Assembly: GCF_030409315.1 (NCBI RefSeq)
Contig: NZ_JAUFPS010000018.1
Coordinates: forward strand, 723 to 64,722
DNA from: Mucilaginibacter flavus
GTDB lineage: Bacteria > Bacteroidota > Bacteroidia > Sphingobacteriales > Sphingobacteriaceae
Reading direction: 5' to 3'
DNA: 64,000 bases
A program made the translations under genes and the position numbers. Of the stretch, positions 53,033 through 60,931 are shown piece after piece. How positions within the stretch are numbered: position 1 is the first letter of the stretch; every line of letters starts with the position of its first letter. Below the pieces are notes generated by a model that had not been told where the DNA came from, did not search any database, and was given only the letters and a program-made list of their open reading frames with translations.

Positions 53033-53433
53033 TTTTTGTGTTGTTTAATATTACAATGCAAAGGTGCACTCATCATAAATACTGCTTGTTTCCAAATGGG
53101 GGATAGTTGTATCCAAATAGGTTAATTTTAAATATGCTGTTTTATAACATCTGTAACTATATGTTTTTTCAGATAATAATTTTGAGCTATAATATATTAA
53201 CCGCAATTAAATCCATGGTAATAATAAGCTGTTTACCGCTATTACAGAAGGCGTTTACACCCTCAACATACAGGTAAAAACACCTGTTTTTTACTTATAT
53301 ATTGAAAAGGTATTTTTTAACTATACATTTATATACATATTAAATGAATCTGTTTTTTAGGTTGGATTTTAATATGATAGGTCAAAACCTTACTAAACTT
53401 AAATAATACCATATACCTAAAATCTGAACTCAC
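53033..53433. other. 400-bp divergent intergenic region
   Basis: Between the SDR (minus) and CxxCH lipoprotein (plus) genes. A small hairpin CAGGT-6nt-ACCTG at 53271-53286 is followed by T6, like a terminator with no gene before it. This may mark a small RNA starting near 53100 or a lost gene. The right part is AT-rich promoter DNA. No convincing ORF. Confidence 0.4.
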
Positions 53434-54840
53434 ATGAAAAAAACACTAACTCTTTGGGCTGCTTTAGCATTTTTGGCCGTAATAGCTTTTATTGGCTATA
53501 GTTGCTCCGGCAATAATAAAGCTACAGGCGATGCGGTGAAAACCAGTTTAGCAGATACCGCTAAACAAAACGGCGCTTTCCAAAACCACCGCGACTCGGT
53601 GCCATCGCCACAGCAATACGGCGATTCGCTTTTTGTGCTTAGCCATGATTATCCAACAACATTTAAACCGGTTGTTAACCCATCATGGCAAAAGGCTTTA
53701 AATGGGCAGCCCATATCCGATAACAATTATATAGCCTACATGGATTCCTTAAAAAGCTATGTAGCACCTAATGTATTGCCCTTCTTTAAGGATAACAAAA
53801 ATTGGACATCGGCCAAATATGGCTGGTTTAATGAGCCCTGGGTAGGTGCACAACGTGAAGCCATTTTAGGTACTTACTTAGGTAACGGCAACCCCGCCAA
53901 CATGTTCAAAACATTAAAAGAAGATGAAGCCGGCTATGCCCTGGTGTTATATGACTCTGTAGCGGCTTACACCGTTGGGCAAATTTGGGGTAAAACCGGC
54001 CAAAAGGTTAACCTGGCCAATGATGCCGCGCAATTTAAAGAAGGCAGCGTGATAGTAAAATTTGCTTTCTCAAACGTTAACTATCCACAATGGCCGGTAA
54101 TGAAGGGAGCGCAAACCTTTAGCGTTTATGATACCATCCCAACAAAAGAGAATCCTAAAAAAGGATACCAGATGAGAAAGGTGAGCTTTTTTCAGATGGA
54201 TGTTATTGTAAAGGATAGTAAAACCGCACCTAAAACGGGTTGGGTTTACTCTACCTTTGTGTATGATATGGACGCACCGGGAACCGACTGGGATAAAATG
54301 GTACCGCTTGGTGCCATGTGGGGCGATGATCCGGGTGTAAACAGTCCGCTTACGCCACCGTATCCAAAATTATCAGAAACCTTAATTAATGCCAAAGCAC
54401 CGGCTTATAGTAAAGAAACCCTGGGCTGGGGCGGCCGCTTAAGCGGACCTAATGACGGTGCCGTTGCGCAGGTGGCTTACGATATCAATACAAGTAAAAA
54501 GTACACCAACCTGGCATTATCATCCTGTATGAGTTGCCATAGCCCGGCGCAGGATTCATTTAACTCGTTCCTGTTACCTGGTCCGTTCCCTACCTCAGAT
54601 AGCTTAAAGGTGTATACCCCTGGCAGCAATGATTGGAATTTATGGTTCCAGGATAGGGCAGGCAATGTACCTTTTGATAAAGGACAGGTAGCCATGGATT
54701 ATGATATGGTGATGGCATTTAAATCGGTACTGGCTTACCAGGCCGCGCACCCAACCGGCCAAACCAAGCTGCTGCTAACCAAAAAGGCAGCTGTTGACAG
54801 GTTTAGAAGACATAATACCAACAGCAGGTTCTGGCATTAA
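53434..54840 (+). CDS. Lipoprotein with a c-type heme motif
   Basis: 468-aa protein. The lipobox IGYSC (Cys about 24) follows a hydrophobic signal. A single CxxCH heme-binding motif (CMSCH) is at 365-369 within LALSSCMSCHSPAQ. The large region before it is Trp/Tyr rich and of unknown fold (WFNEPWVGAQREAILG; VSFFQMDVIVKDSK). Exported c-type cytochrome-like lipoprotein, probably periplasmic or on the outer membrane. Partner and substrate unknown. A terminator hairpin and then a decarboxylase-like gene follow. Confidence 0.75.
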   Translation: MKKTLTLWAALAFLAVIAFIGYSCSGNNKATGDAVKTSLADTAKQNGAFQNHRDSVPSPQQYGDSLFVLSHDYPTTFKPVVNPSWQKALNGQPISDNNYIAYMDSLKSYVAPNVLPFFKDNKNWTSAKYGWFNEPWVGAQREAILGTYLGNGNPANMFKTLKEDEAGYALVLYDSVAAYTVGQIWGKTGQKVNLANDAAQFKEGSVIVKFAFSNVNYPQWPVMKGAQTFSVYDTIPTKENPKKGYQMRKVSFFQMDVIVKDSKTAPKTGWVYSTFVYDMDAPGTDWDKMVPLGAMWGDDPGVNSPLTPPYPKLSETLINAKAPAYSKETLGWGGRLSGPNDGAVAQVAYDINTSKKYTNLALSSCMSCHSPAQDSFNSFLLPGPFPTSDSLKVYTPGSNDWNLWFQDRAGNVPFDKGQVAMDYDMVMAFKSVLAYQAAHPTGQTKLLLTKKAAVDRFRRHNTNSRFWH

Positions 54841-54862
54841 TAAAAACCTGGTTACCATAACA

Positions 54863-54897
54863 AGAAAGCCACTCCTGAAAACAGGAGATGGCTTTCT
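54863..54897 (+). terminator. Terminator after the CxxCH lipoprotein gene
   Basis: Stem AGAAAGCC-A-CTCCTG / CAGGAG-AT-GGCTTTCT with a small bulge, 4-nt loop and T-rich tail. Confidence 0.75.
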
Positions 54898-54962
54898 TTC
54901 AATATGATATAAGGTAATAGCGCCCAAGTTTTCCATAAACCTAATACTAAAATCACAACACT

Positions 54963-56270
54963 ATGAGTTCAAACAACAGCTCTTATGAAGTAATCCGGCT
55001 GCTTCAATACCAGATTGGAGTGGATGCCAATTTTGCAAACGCGCTAACCAATTCATTAATCGCGGCAAATACGCAGGCAGTAGCCAACCTTGATACCGAT
55101 TTATACAACGCATTTAATACCATATACTCCAATTACGGTTGGCCGCTTAATCCGCAGGATTATTTAAGCTACCTAACCATTTTTGCGGAGGTAATTCCCA
55201 GCGAAAATACAGGCGCGTATGATCCCTGGCAAAACACCCCGGGTGTAAATGGTTATAGCAGGGAAATTTATGATCGGCTGTGCCAGTTTTATTGGCTGAT
55301 AGACCAGGGGGCTGCTTTTACACTGCAGGATTATGTAAGCCCCTTAAATGGTTTTGTTTTTGCCGATTGGCTGGTAGCCTATGCCATTGCCTGGGGTAGT
55401 TTCCTGGACACGCCAGCCTCGTTAACACCAGAGTCGCTACAATCTTATCAAAATGATCCCGAATATAACCTGCAGGATTATTCAAACGATTCGCCTAACT
55501 GGGTTTCATTCAATACTTTTTTTTATCGGCAGTTGAATACAACTCAGCCCGACGGCACACCTATGCGCCCCATTGCCAATCCCGGCGATAATACCATCAT
55601 CACTTCGCCTGCCGATTGTACTTTTAAAGCCGTTTACCGGATTGACGGAGATGGAAATGTGTTAGATACCGATGGTAATGCTACCACCGTTACCCTGAAG
55701 GAAACGCATACCATCGGTAATATCAACGATTTATTAGCCGAAGGCGGCAGCCAGTATGCCGCTAATTTTTATAACGGAACTTTTGTTCATTATTTTTTAA
55801 GTCCTTTTGATTATCACCGTTTTCATACCCCGGTAAGCGGTACTGTATTGGATCTGGCTGCCGTACAGGGGAAAGTTTACCTTGCCGTTAATATAACGGA
55901 CAATCAGTTTGATGCGCCCGATTCATCTGAAGATGGTTATGAATTTAGCCAGGCCAGGGGCGTGCTGGTCATAGATACCAGTACCAGCGACTCTAACGTT
56001 GGCCTGGTGGCTACAGTACCTATTGGCATGTGCCAGGTATCATCTGTAACCATGTACACCGATGAACTCCAGGGGACTGAAGTTGTTAAGGGGAAGGAGT
56101 TTGGGCATTTTGCATTTGGCGGATCGGACATCATTATGCTTTTTCAACAACCTATTAATGAGCTTAAGCTGATCACCAACGTGGCAAACGCGCAGCCGCC
56201 ATCAAGCTATCAGCCAACTAATCCATTCCACTTTAAATACGGCGAAGTGTCGGTTATTATTATAGGATAG
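54963..56270 (+). CDS. Phosphatidylserine decarboxylase-like (PsiD-like) pyruvoyl enzyme
   Basis: 435-aa protein with no signal peptide or membrane helix. The N-terminal helical part (about 1-170: NSLIAANTQAVANLDTDLYN; NGYSREIYDRLCQFYWLIDQ) resembles the PSDC domain of fungal PSD-like proteins such as PsiD. The C-terminal part is PSD-like: NTFFYRQLN, YFLSPFDYHRFHTPVSGTV with the conserved His pair near 280, and KGKEFGHFAFGGSD. Ser388 in GGSD takes the place of Ser in the LGST autocleavage motif that yields the pyruvoyl group. So a soluble decarboxylase of an amino acid or another small substrate is more likely than a phospholipid enzyme. Confidence 0.8.
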   Translation: MSSNNSSYEVIRLLQYQIGVDANFANALTNSLIAANTQAVANLDTDLYNAFNTIYSNYGWPLNPQDYLSYLTIFAEVIPSENTGAYDPWQNTPGVNGYSREIYDRLCQFYWLIDQGAAFTLQDYVSPLNGFVFADWLVAYAIAWGSFLDTPASLTPESLQSYQNDPEYNLQDYSNDSPNWVSFNTFFYRQLNTTQPDGTPMRPIANPGDNTIITSPADCTFKAVYRIDGDGNVLDTDGNATTVTLKETHTIGNINDLLAEGGSQYAANFYNGTFVHYFLSPFDYHRFHTPVSGTVLDLAAVQGKVYLAVNITDNQFDAPDSSEDGYEFSQARGVLVIDTSTSDSNVGLVATVPIGMCQVSSVTMYTDELQGTEVVKGKEFGHFAFGGSDIIMLFQQPINELKLITNVANAQPPSSYQPTNPFHFKYGEVSVIIIG

Positions 56271-56296
56271 GTTGCAGTAGCAATTACCTGCAATTT

Positions 56297-56338
56297 CGCC
56301 CCGACCTGATTTTCTGATGTAGAGATCGAGTCGGGGCG
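56297..56338. terminator. Hairpin between PSD-like and EamA genes
   Basis: Arms CGCCCCGAC (56297-56305) and GTCGGGGCG (56330-56338) between convergent genes. The T-run is weak, so termination is likely but not certain. Confidence 0.5.
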
Positions 56339-56366
56339 GAATTATTTGATGAGATGAATAAACTAC

Positions 56367-57230
56367 TTAACCCAAGCTCAACGCAACTATCCCCCCAAGT
56401 ATCAACGCGCTTGCAATAAGCCTGCGTTTACCGTCATCTTCATTAAACACCTTCGATCCCATAAACACCCCCAATAAAATGCTGGTTTCCCTTGCCGGCG
56501 CAACAACGCTTAGTGGCGCGTACTTTAAGGCTTCCAGCACCAATATATAAGCGGCAGGGCTTAATAAAGCAATAGCAATCATAATCCATTTGTGTTCCTT
56601 TATCTCCCGTTTCAATTCATCTTTCTGGCGTATCACAAATGGGAACAGGAAAATAGCGCTAAAAAGATTCGCAGTAAGTGTGAGTATTAATGGCGATACG
56701 GCGTAATTTTTTACGGCGACCGCGTCGTTAAAAGTATACAGGGCAATAAACAGACCGGTAAGCAAACCGTATGTAATGCCCGGGATGATTTTGTTGTTGT
56801 TCTCCTTTTTGAAGCTTAAGCCCGTAATAATTAAAACCCCGCCAACAATCAGCAACAAACCTGCTACCGAACTAAACTTTAATTTTTCGTGCAGAAACAA
56901 TATGGCAACTATAAATGAAACCAACGGTGCCGATCCGCGGGCCAACGGGTACACTACCGAAAGATCGGCCTTGAGGTAGCCTTTTTGTAGCACAATAAAA
57001 TACACCAAATGCAGCACCGAACTGCTTAACGAAAACCACAATAGCGTATGCGAGTAAACAGCTTGCCCTTGCTTTGCCTGGTAAATTAAAACAGGCAGAA
57101 ACAAAATATTACTGACAATATATTGCAGCCATATAAATGGGGTTTTACCTTTTGTTTTTTTAGCGAGTAAATTCCACGAGGCATGCAAAATAGCCGCCGT
57201 AAGCACCAGCCCCAGAACGTATAAACTCAT
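56367..57230 (-). CDS. EamA/DMT-family transporter
   Basis: 287-aa, ten membrane helices in two EamA repeats. First repeat: AAILHASWNLLAKKTKGKTP to about 135, including YPLARGSAPLVSFIVAILFL. Second: about 150-285, with LSVVAPARETSILLGVFMG. Drug/metabolite transporter superfamily; substrate unknown. Single gene. Confidence 0.88.
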   Translation of the reverse strand: MSLYVLGLVLTAAILHASWNLLAKKTKGKTPFIWLQYIVSNILFLPVLIYQAKQGQAVYSHTLLWFSLSSSVLHLVYFIVLQKGYLKADLSVVYPLARGSAPLVSFIVAILFLHEKLKFSSVAGLLLIVGGVLIITGLSFKKENNNKIIPGITYGLLTGLFIALYTFNDAVAVKNYAVSPLILTLTANLFSAIFLFPFVIRQKDELKREIKEHKWIMIAIALLSPAAYILVLEALKYAPLSVVAPARETSILLGVFMGSKVFNEDDGKRRLIASALILGGIVALSLG

Positions 57231-57239
57231 GTTAGTATA

Positions 57240-57506
57240 AATGTAAAGTAGGCTGCATAATGTTGGTGTAAAATAAATATAATTTTTGCGTGTTATTGAT
57301 CCGCTTTACAAGGTTTTGTACCTACGGCACATAGCTTGTTTTTTTTGCTTTTTGCTACAAAGCTTTTCCCCCTACTGGGGATTAAACGAACTTCCCGGCG
57401 AAAACTTCCCCCGCACGTATAAGGAGCTTCTGTCCTTGATCCTTTATCTTTCCATCCTTACTCCATCAAACCGTCTTGATTCTTGACTCTAATCTCTTGA
57501 CTCTTC
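57240..57506. other. Intergenic DNA with family A and B fragments
   Basis: The right part holds CTTGATTCTTGACTCTAATC (about 57476-57495, family A) and, before it, CCTTGATCCTTTATC-type units related to family B. No gene seen; it ends near the ferredoxin stop. Confidence 0.5.
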
Positions 57507-57815
57507 TTACTTAAGTCTCACCACCAAGCCATCCATCTCTTCCGTCACCCGCATCTGGCAAGCCAGGCGGCTGTGTTCATCGGCGTTGGGCAGGGTATCC
57601 AGCATATCAAGTTCGTTATCGCCGGCGTGAAAGCATTGCTCGGGGCCTTCTATTACTTCTACGTGGCAGGTGGCGCAAAGGGCCATACCGCCGCAAGTTG
57701 CCAGTACATCATATTCTGATGCTTTCAAAACCTCCATCAGGCTTAGGTTTATTCCTTCGGGAATTTCAACGGGTTGGCGAACCCCTTCGCGGTCTTCAAT
57801 AATTAAGTTGATCAT
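57507..57815 (-). CDS. [2Fe-2S] ferredoxin
   Basis: 102-aa adrenodoxin-type ferredoxin. Cluster ligands: CGGMALCATCH (C-x5-C-x2-C) at about 40-50 and the fourth Cys in LACQMRV at about 86. It starts 2 bp after the stop of the reductase gene, so the pair should be a translationally linked electron-transfer module. Redox partners unknown. Confidence 0.93.
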   Translation of the reverse strand: MINLIIEDREGVRQPVEIPEGINLSLMEVLKASEYDVLATCGGMALCATCHVEVIEGPEQCFHAGDNELDMLDTLPNADEHSRLACQMRVTEEMDGLVVRLK

Positions 57816-57817
57816 GG

Positions 57818-58828
57818 TTAAAAAGCGGTTATGCCGTAAACGGTGGTGTATTTAAAACTCAGTTTTTGCTCGGGGTAAACATATTTGAACGCGCTCTGGG
57901 CCATCAGTGCGGCTTCGTGGAAACCGCAAAGGATAAGCTTTAATTTACCGGGATAAGTGTTGATATCGCCGATGGCATAAATGCGCTCTACGTTGGTGCT
58001 GTAATCTGTGGTATTCACTACGATGGCAGATCGGTCGATGTTTAAGCCCCAGTCGGCAATTGGGCCAAGTTTTGGGCTAAGGCCAAACAGCGGGATAAAA
58101 TAATCGGCCGCTATGTGGCTGGCTTCGTTGTTCCTGTCCAATAGAGTTACCTCCTGCAAATGACCTTCGCCGGTTAGGGCGACTACGTTTGATTTAAGTA
58201 CCAGGTCTATCTTGCCTTCTCTGGCCAGTTCAAAAACTTTTTCGGCAGAATCTGGTACTCCCCGGAAAGTATCGCCCCGGTGAATGAGGGTAACGCGCTC
58301 GGCAACGTTCGATAAAAAGATGGCCCAATCCAGCGCGGAGTCGCCGCCGCCGGCTAATACCACTTTACGGTTGCGAAACAGCTCGGGATTTTTAACCATG
58401 TAGGCAACGCCCTTGCCTTCAAAATCAAGCAGGCGGTCAATCTCGGGTTTACGGGGTTCAAAACAACCGAGGCCGCCGGCAATTACCACCACCTGGCAAT
58501 GTACAGTGGTGTTATCATTCGTTTGAATAGTGTATGATCCGTCGTCATTTCGGTTAAGGGTTTCCACCCGTTCGCCTAAACTAAAAGTAGGATGGAAAGG
58601 GGCAGCTTGCTCCATTAGCCTATCCACCAGTTGTTGGGCGGTCACTTCGGGGTAGCCGGGAATATCATAGATAGGTTTATGCGGATAAATCTCAGAAAGC
58701 TGACCGCCCACCTGAGGAAGTACGTCAATAAGGTGACAGCGCATTTTTAATAAACCCGCTTCAAAAATCGCGAATAATCCAACCGGCCCTGCGCCGATAA
58801 TGCAAATATCAGTATCAATATGTTCCAT
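57818..58828 (-). CDS. Ferredoxin--NADP reductase, thioredoxin-reductase-like type
   Basis: 336-aa FAD/NAD(P) oxidoreductase of the YumC type. FAD site ICIIGAGPVGLFAIFEAGLL, then LPQVGGQLSEIYPHKPIYDI. NAD(P) site VVLAGGGDSALDWAIFLS near 155-172. FAD closing motif YAIGDINTYPGKLKLI near 280. It lacks the CxxC active site of thioredoxin reductase, as expected for this FNR class. It would reduce the ferredoxin encoded next to it. Confidence 0.92.
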   Translation of the reverse strand: MEHIDTDICIIGAGPVGLFAIFEAGLLKMRCHLIDVLPQVGGQLSEIYPHKPIYDIPGYPEVTAQQLVDRLMEQAAPFHPTFSLGERVETLNRNDDGSYTIQTNDNTTVHCQVVVIAGGLGCFEPRKPEIDRLLDFEGKGVAYMVKNPELFRNRKVVLAGGGDSALDWAIFLSNVAERVTLIHRGDTFRGVPDSAEKVFELAREGKIDLVLKSNVVALTGEGHLQEVTLLDRNNEASHIAADYFIPLFGLSPKLGPIADWGLNIDRSAIVVNTTDYSTNVERIYAIGDINTYPGKLKLILCGFHEAALMAQSAFKYVYPEQKLSFKYTTVYGITAF

Positions 58829-58903
58829 AACCTGCCATTTAATTCAGCACTCAAATGTGGCTGTATTGCAGTTGGTAAACAAATGATATAAAGTAATATA
58901 TGA

Positions 58904-59803
58904 TTACTTTAAGTTATAATTGGCGAGGCAAAAACGTTTGAAAAGTTCAATCAGTTTACTGTTTTTTCCGTGAAGTTGAATAAACTGAAAGGTGCGAAAA
59001 ATCTCCAATCCTTTTACATCAATAATGCTAAGCTCATTATATTTTAATTCACTCACTACCGATTGTATGGATAGAAAAGTAGCTGTTTCCGAGTATAAAA
59101 GGTATTGTTTGATGGCGATGCTGCTCTCTAACTGAATTTCGATATTCAGATCCTTCGGGCTAATCTCGATGCCGGCCAGGGCATCGTAAATAACATCTAA
59201 TGTACCCGAGCCTGCCTCGCGCAAAACAAGCGGAATCTCCAATAATTGTTTCGGATTGATCTCGGCCTTTTTGGATAACTTATTGTTTGCCCTGGTCACC
59301 AGCACAATCTCGTCCTTGGCAAATGGCGAATAGGCCAGTTGGGGCGAGTGGGATGAGCCCTCAATGATAGCGATATCCAGTTTTTCATCCAGGATCATTT
59401 GCGAAACCTGGTCGGTATTGGCCTGTATAAAATTAAAGGTGATCTCTGGGTATGTTTTTTTGAACATAGCCAAAATTTTGGGCAAAATAGTTTGGGCTAC
59501 CGTGGTACTGGCACCAATGTGCAGGGTGCCGGCTTCCAGGTTGTTAAGCTGGGCCAATTCGGTTTCGAGCGCGCTATAGGTTTGGAAGATCTTATCGGCA
59601 TACTGCACCAAAATTTTACCGGCGGTAGTAAGGGTGATGTTATTGCCGTTGCGTTTAAAAAGCTGTACGCTAAGCTGTTGTTCCAACTCCTTAATGTGCT
59701 TGGTTACGGCAGGTTGGGTAATAAACAGTTCATTAGCCGCTTTGGTAAAGCTAAGCCGCTGCGCAACCGTATAAAAAACCTTAAGGCGGAAATCGAAGAT
59801 CAT
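58904..59803 (-). CDS. LysR-family transcriptional regulator
   Basis: 299-aa LTTR. N-terminal winged HTH: VAQRLSFTKAANELFITQPA and KHIKELEQQLSVQLFKR. Substrate domain from about 90: LHIGASTTVAQTILPKILAM, with REAGSGTLDVIYDAL near 200. Lies 75 bp upstream of the reductase-ferredoxin pair in the same direction, so it may control it or be co-transcribed. The subgroup resembles CysL/CbbR regulators; the effector is unknown. Confidence 0.92.
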   Translation of the reverse strand: MIFDFRLKVFYTVAQRLSFTKAANELFITQPAVTKHIKELEQQLSVQLFKRNGNNITLTTAGKILVQYADKIFQTYSALETELAQLNNLEAGTLHIGASTTVAQTILPKILAMFKKTYPEITFNFIQANTDQVSQMILDEKLDIAIIEGSSHSPQLAYSPFAKDEIVLVTRANNKLSKKAEINPKQLLEIPLVLREAGSGTLDVIYDALAGIEISPKDLNIEIQLESSIAIKQYLLYSETATFLSIQSVVSELKYNELSIIDVKGLEIFRTFQFIQLHGKNSKLIELFKRFCLANYNLK

Positions 59804-59838
59804 CGGTTAAATGTAGGTGTTTTAAATTTAATAAAAAG

Positions 59839-59952
59839 AGCCTCACCCTGCCCTCTCCAAAGGAGAGGGTTCTTGAATTGCGTATTGGAGATGTAAAAAA
59901 AGCTACCATGCTAATAAAAGTCCTCTCCTTTGGAGAGGATTTAGGTGAGGCT
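59839..59952. repeat. 114-bp paired REP-like element (copy 2)
   Basis: Same termini as the element at 29792: AGCCTCACC and GGTGAGGCT, each with a CTCTCC-AAAGGAGAG hairpin beside it. The unique centre differs. It lies 4 bp before the -7 box of the thioesterase gene. Confidence 0.8.
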
Positions 59953-59956
59953 GTGC

Positions 59957-59964
59957 TATCTTTG
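59957..59964 (+). promoter_or_regulatory. -7 box (TATCTTTG) of the thioesterase gene
   Basis: Perfect TAnnTTTG match ending 5 nt before the ATG, giving a leaderless or nearly leaderless mRNA. The -33 region falls inside the REP element. Confidence 0.5.
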
Positions 59965-59969
59965 CAACT

Positions 59970-60509
59970 ATGACAGGAAAATCGCCCAAGGAATCGTATA
60001 CCATTATGAATGAGCTGGTATTACCCAATGATACCAATACATTAAATAACCTGATGGGTGGTCGCCTGCTGCACTGGATGGATATTGCCGCCGCCATATC
60101 GGCCCAAAAACATTGTAATCGTATAGTGGTCACGGCCTCGGTTGATAATGTATCCTTTCAATCGCCTATAAAGTTAGGCGATGTGATTAGCATTGAAGCT
60201 AAGGTTACCCGCGCGTTTAATACTTCCGTTGAAGTCAGGATGGATGTATGGGCGCAAAATATTCCATCAGGTACCAAGGTAAAAAGCAACGAAGCCTATT
60301 ACACTTTTGTAGCCCTCGACAAAGAAGGCAACAAAACCCAGGTACCGGTATTGTTGCCCGAAACGGAGGAGGAAACCGCTTTATATGAAGGCGCGTTGCG
60401 CAGAAGGCAACTACGTTTAATTTTGGGTGGTAAAATGCTGCCTGCCGATGCTACAGAACTGAAGGCCCTTTTCTTTGGTGAGCAATTGCCCCTTAATTTG
60501 AAGGACTAA
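59970..60509 (+). CDS. Acyl-CoA thioesterase (hotdog fold)
   Basis: 179-aa hotdog-fold thioesterase of the YciA/BFIT-like group: LVLPNDTNTLNNLMGGRLLH, then WMDIAAAISAQKH, where the Asp after WM is catalytic, and VDNVSFQSPIKLGDVISIEA. It splits fatty acyl-CoA into acid and CoA. Normal length. Divergent from the LysR gene. Confidence 0.93.
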   Translation: MTGKSPKESYTIMNELVLPNDTNTLNNLMGGRLLHWMDIAAAISAQKHCNRIVVTASVDNVSFQSPIKLGDVISIEAKVTRAFNTSVEVRMDVWAQNIPSGTKVKSNEAYYTFVALDKEGNKTQVPVLLPETEEETALYEGALRRRQLRLILGGKMLPADATELKALFFGEQLPLNLKD

Positions 60510-60566
60510 GTGCGTAACAATTAGCGGCCTGCGTAATCTAAATGGTATAAATTAAAATTAACGGCC

Positions 60567-60767
60567 ATGAGATACTTCCTTTGCTTTTTAATGCCGCCCC
60601 TGGCCATCTTAACAACTGGTCGTATCGGCGCGTTTATCCTCAATATATTTTTGACGCTTTTTTTCTGGATTCCGGGCGTAATCCACTCCATATTAGTAAC
60701 CAGCGATTACTACGACGCCAAAAGGCACAGGCAGTTAATGCGCGCGACCCGCAGAGCGAGGTGGTAG
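60567..60767 (+). CDS. YqaE/Pmp3-family membrane protein
   Basis: 66-aa protein with two membrane helices: CFLMPPLAILTTGRIGAFIL, then FLTLFFWIPGVIHSILV. This is the Pmp3 (UPF0057) signature, with a basic C-terminal tail (RHRQLMRATRRARW). Relatives tune membrane potential or salt stress. Single gene, 57 bp after the thioesterase. Confidence 0.92.
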   Translation: MRYFLCFLMPPLAILTTGRIGAFILNIFLTLFFWIPGVIHSILVTSDYYDAKRHRQLMRATRRARW

Positions 60768-60780
60768 TGGGTGAGTAGTT

Positions 60781-60910
60781 GTGATTGGGTTGATTAAGAG
60801 AGTGGTTGATTAGGTTAGATTAAGTTAACTTGTTATTTAATCTAACCTAATCAACTTATTCAACTCACTCCAACCTAATCAACTCAATCAACCACTCTCT
60901 TAATCAACCA
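60781..60910. repeat. GATTAGGTTAGATTAAGTT repeat (family E)
   Basis: Left half GTTGATTAAGAGAGTGGTTG, right half the inverted form CAACCACTCTCTTAATCAAC (60887-60906), built from ~10-bp variants of TTGATTAGG. It can fold into a long hairpin and ends just before the promoter box of the next gene. Confidence 0.75.
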
Positions 60911-60931
60911 AAATTCACCATATTTGCCTCG

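Noticed and set aside
53216..53392. Frame reading ITEGVYTLNIQVK in the gap before the CxxCH lipoprotein gene
   Set aside because: It looks protein-like for only ~15 codons, then becomes AT-rich noise and crosses a terminator-like hairpin. Too short to call a remnant.
59399..59896. 165-codon plus-strand frame over the LysR gene
   Set aside because: Antisense to a clear LysR regulator and ends in the REP element.
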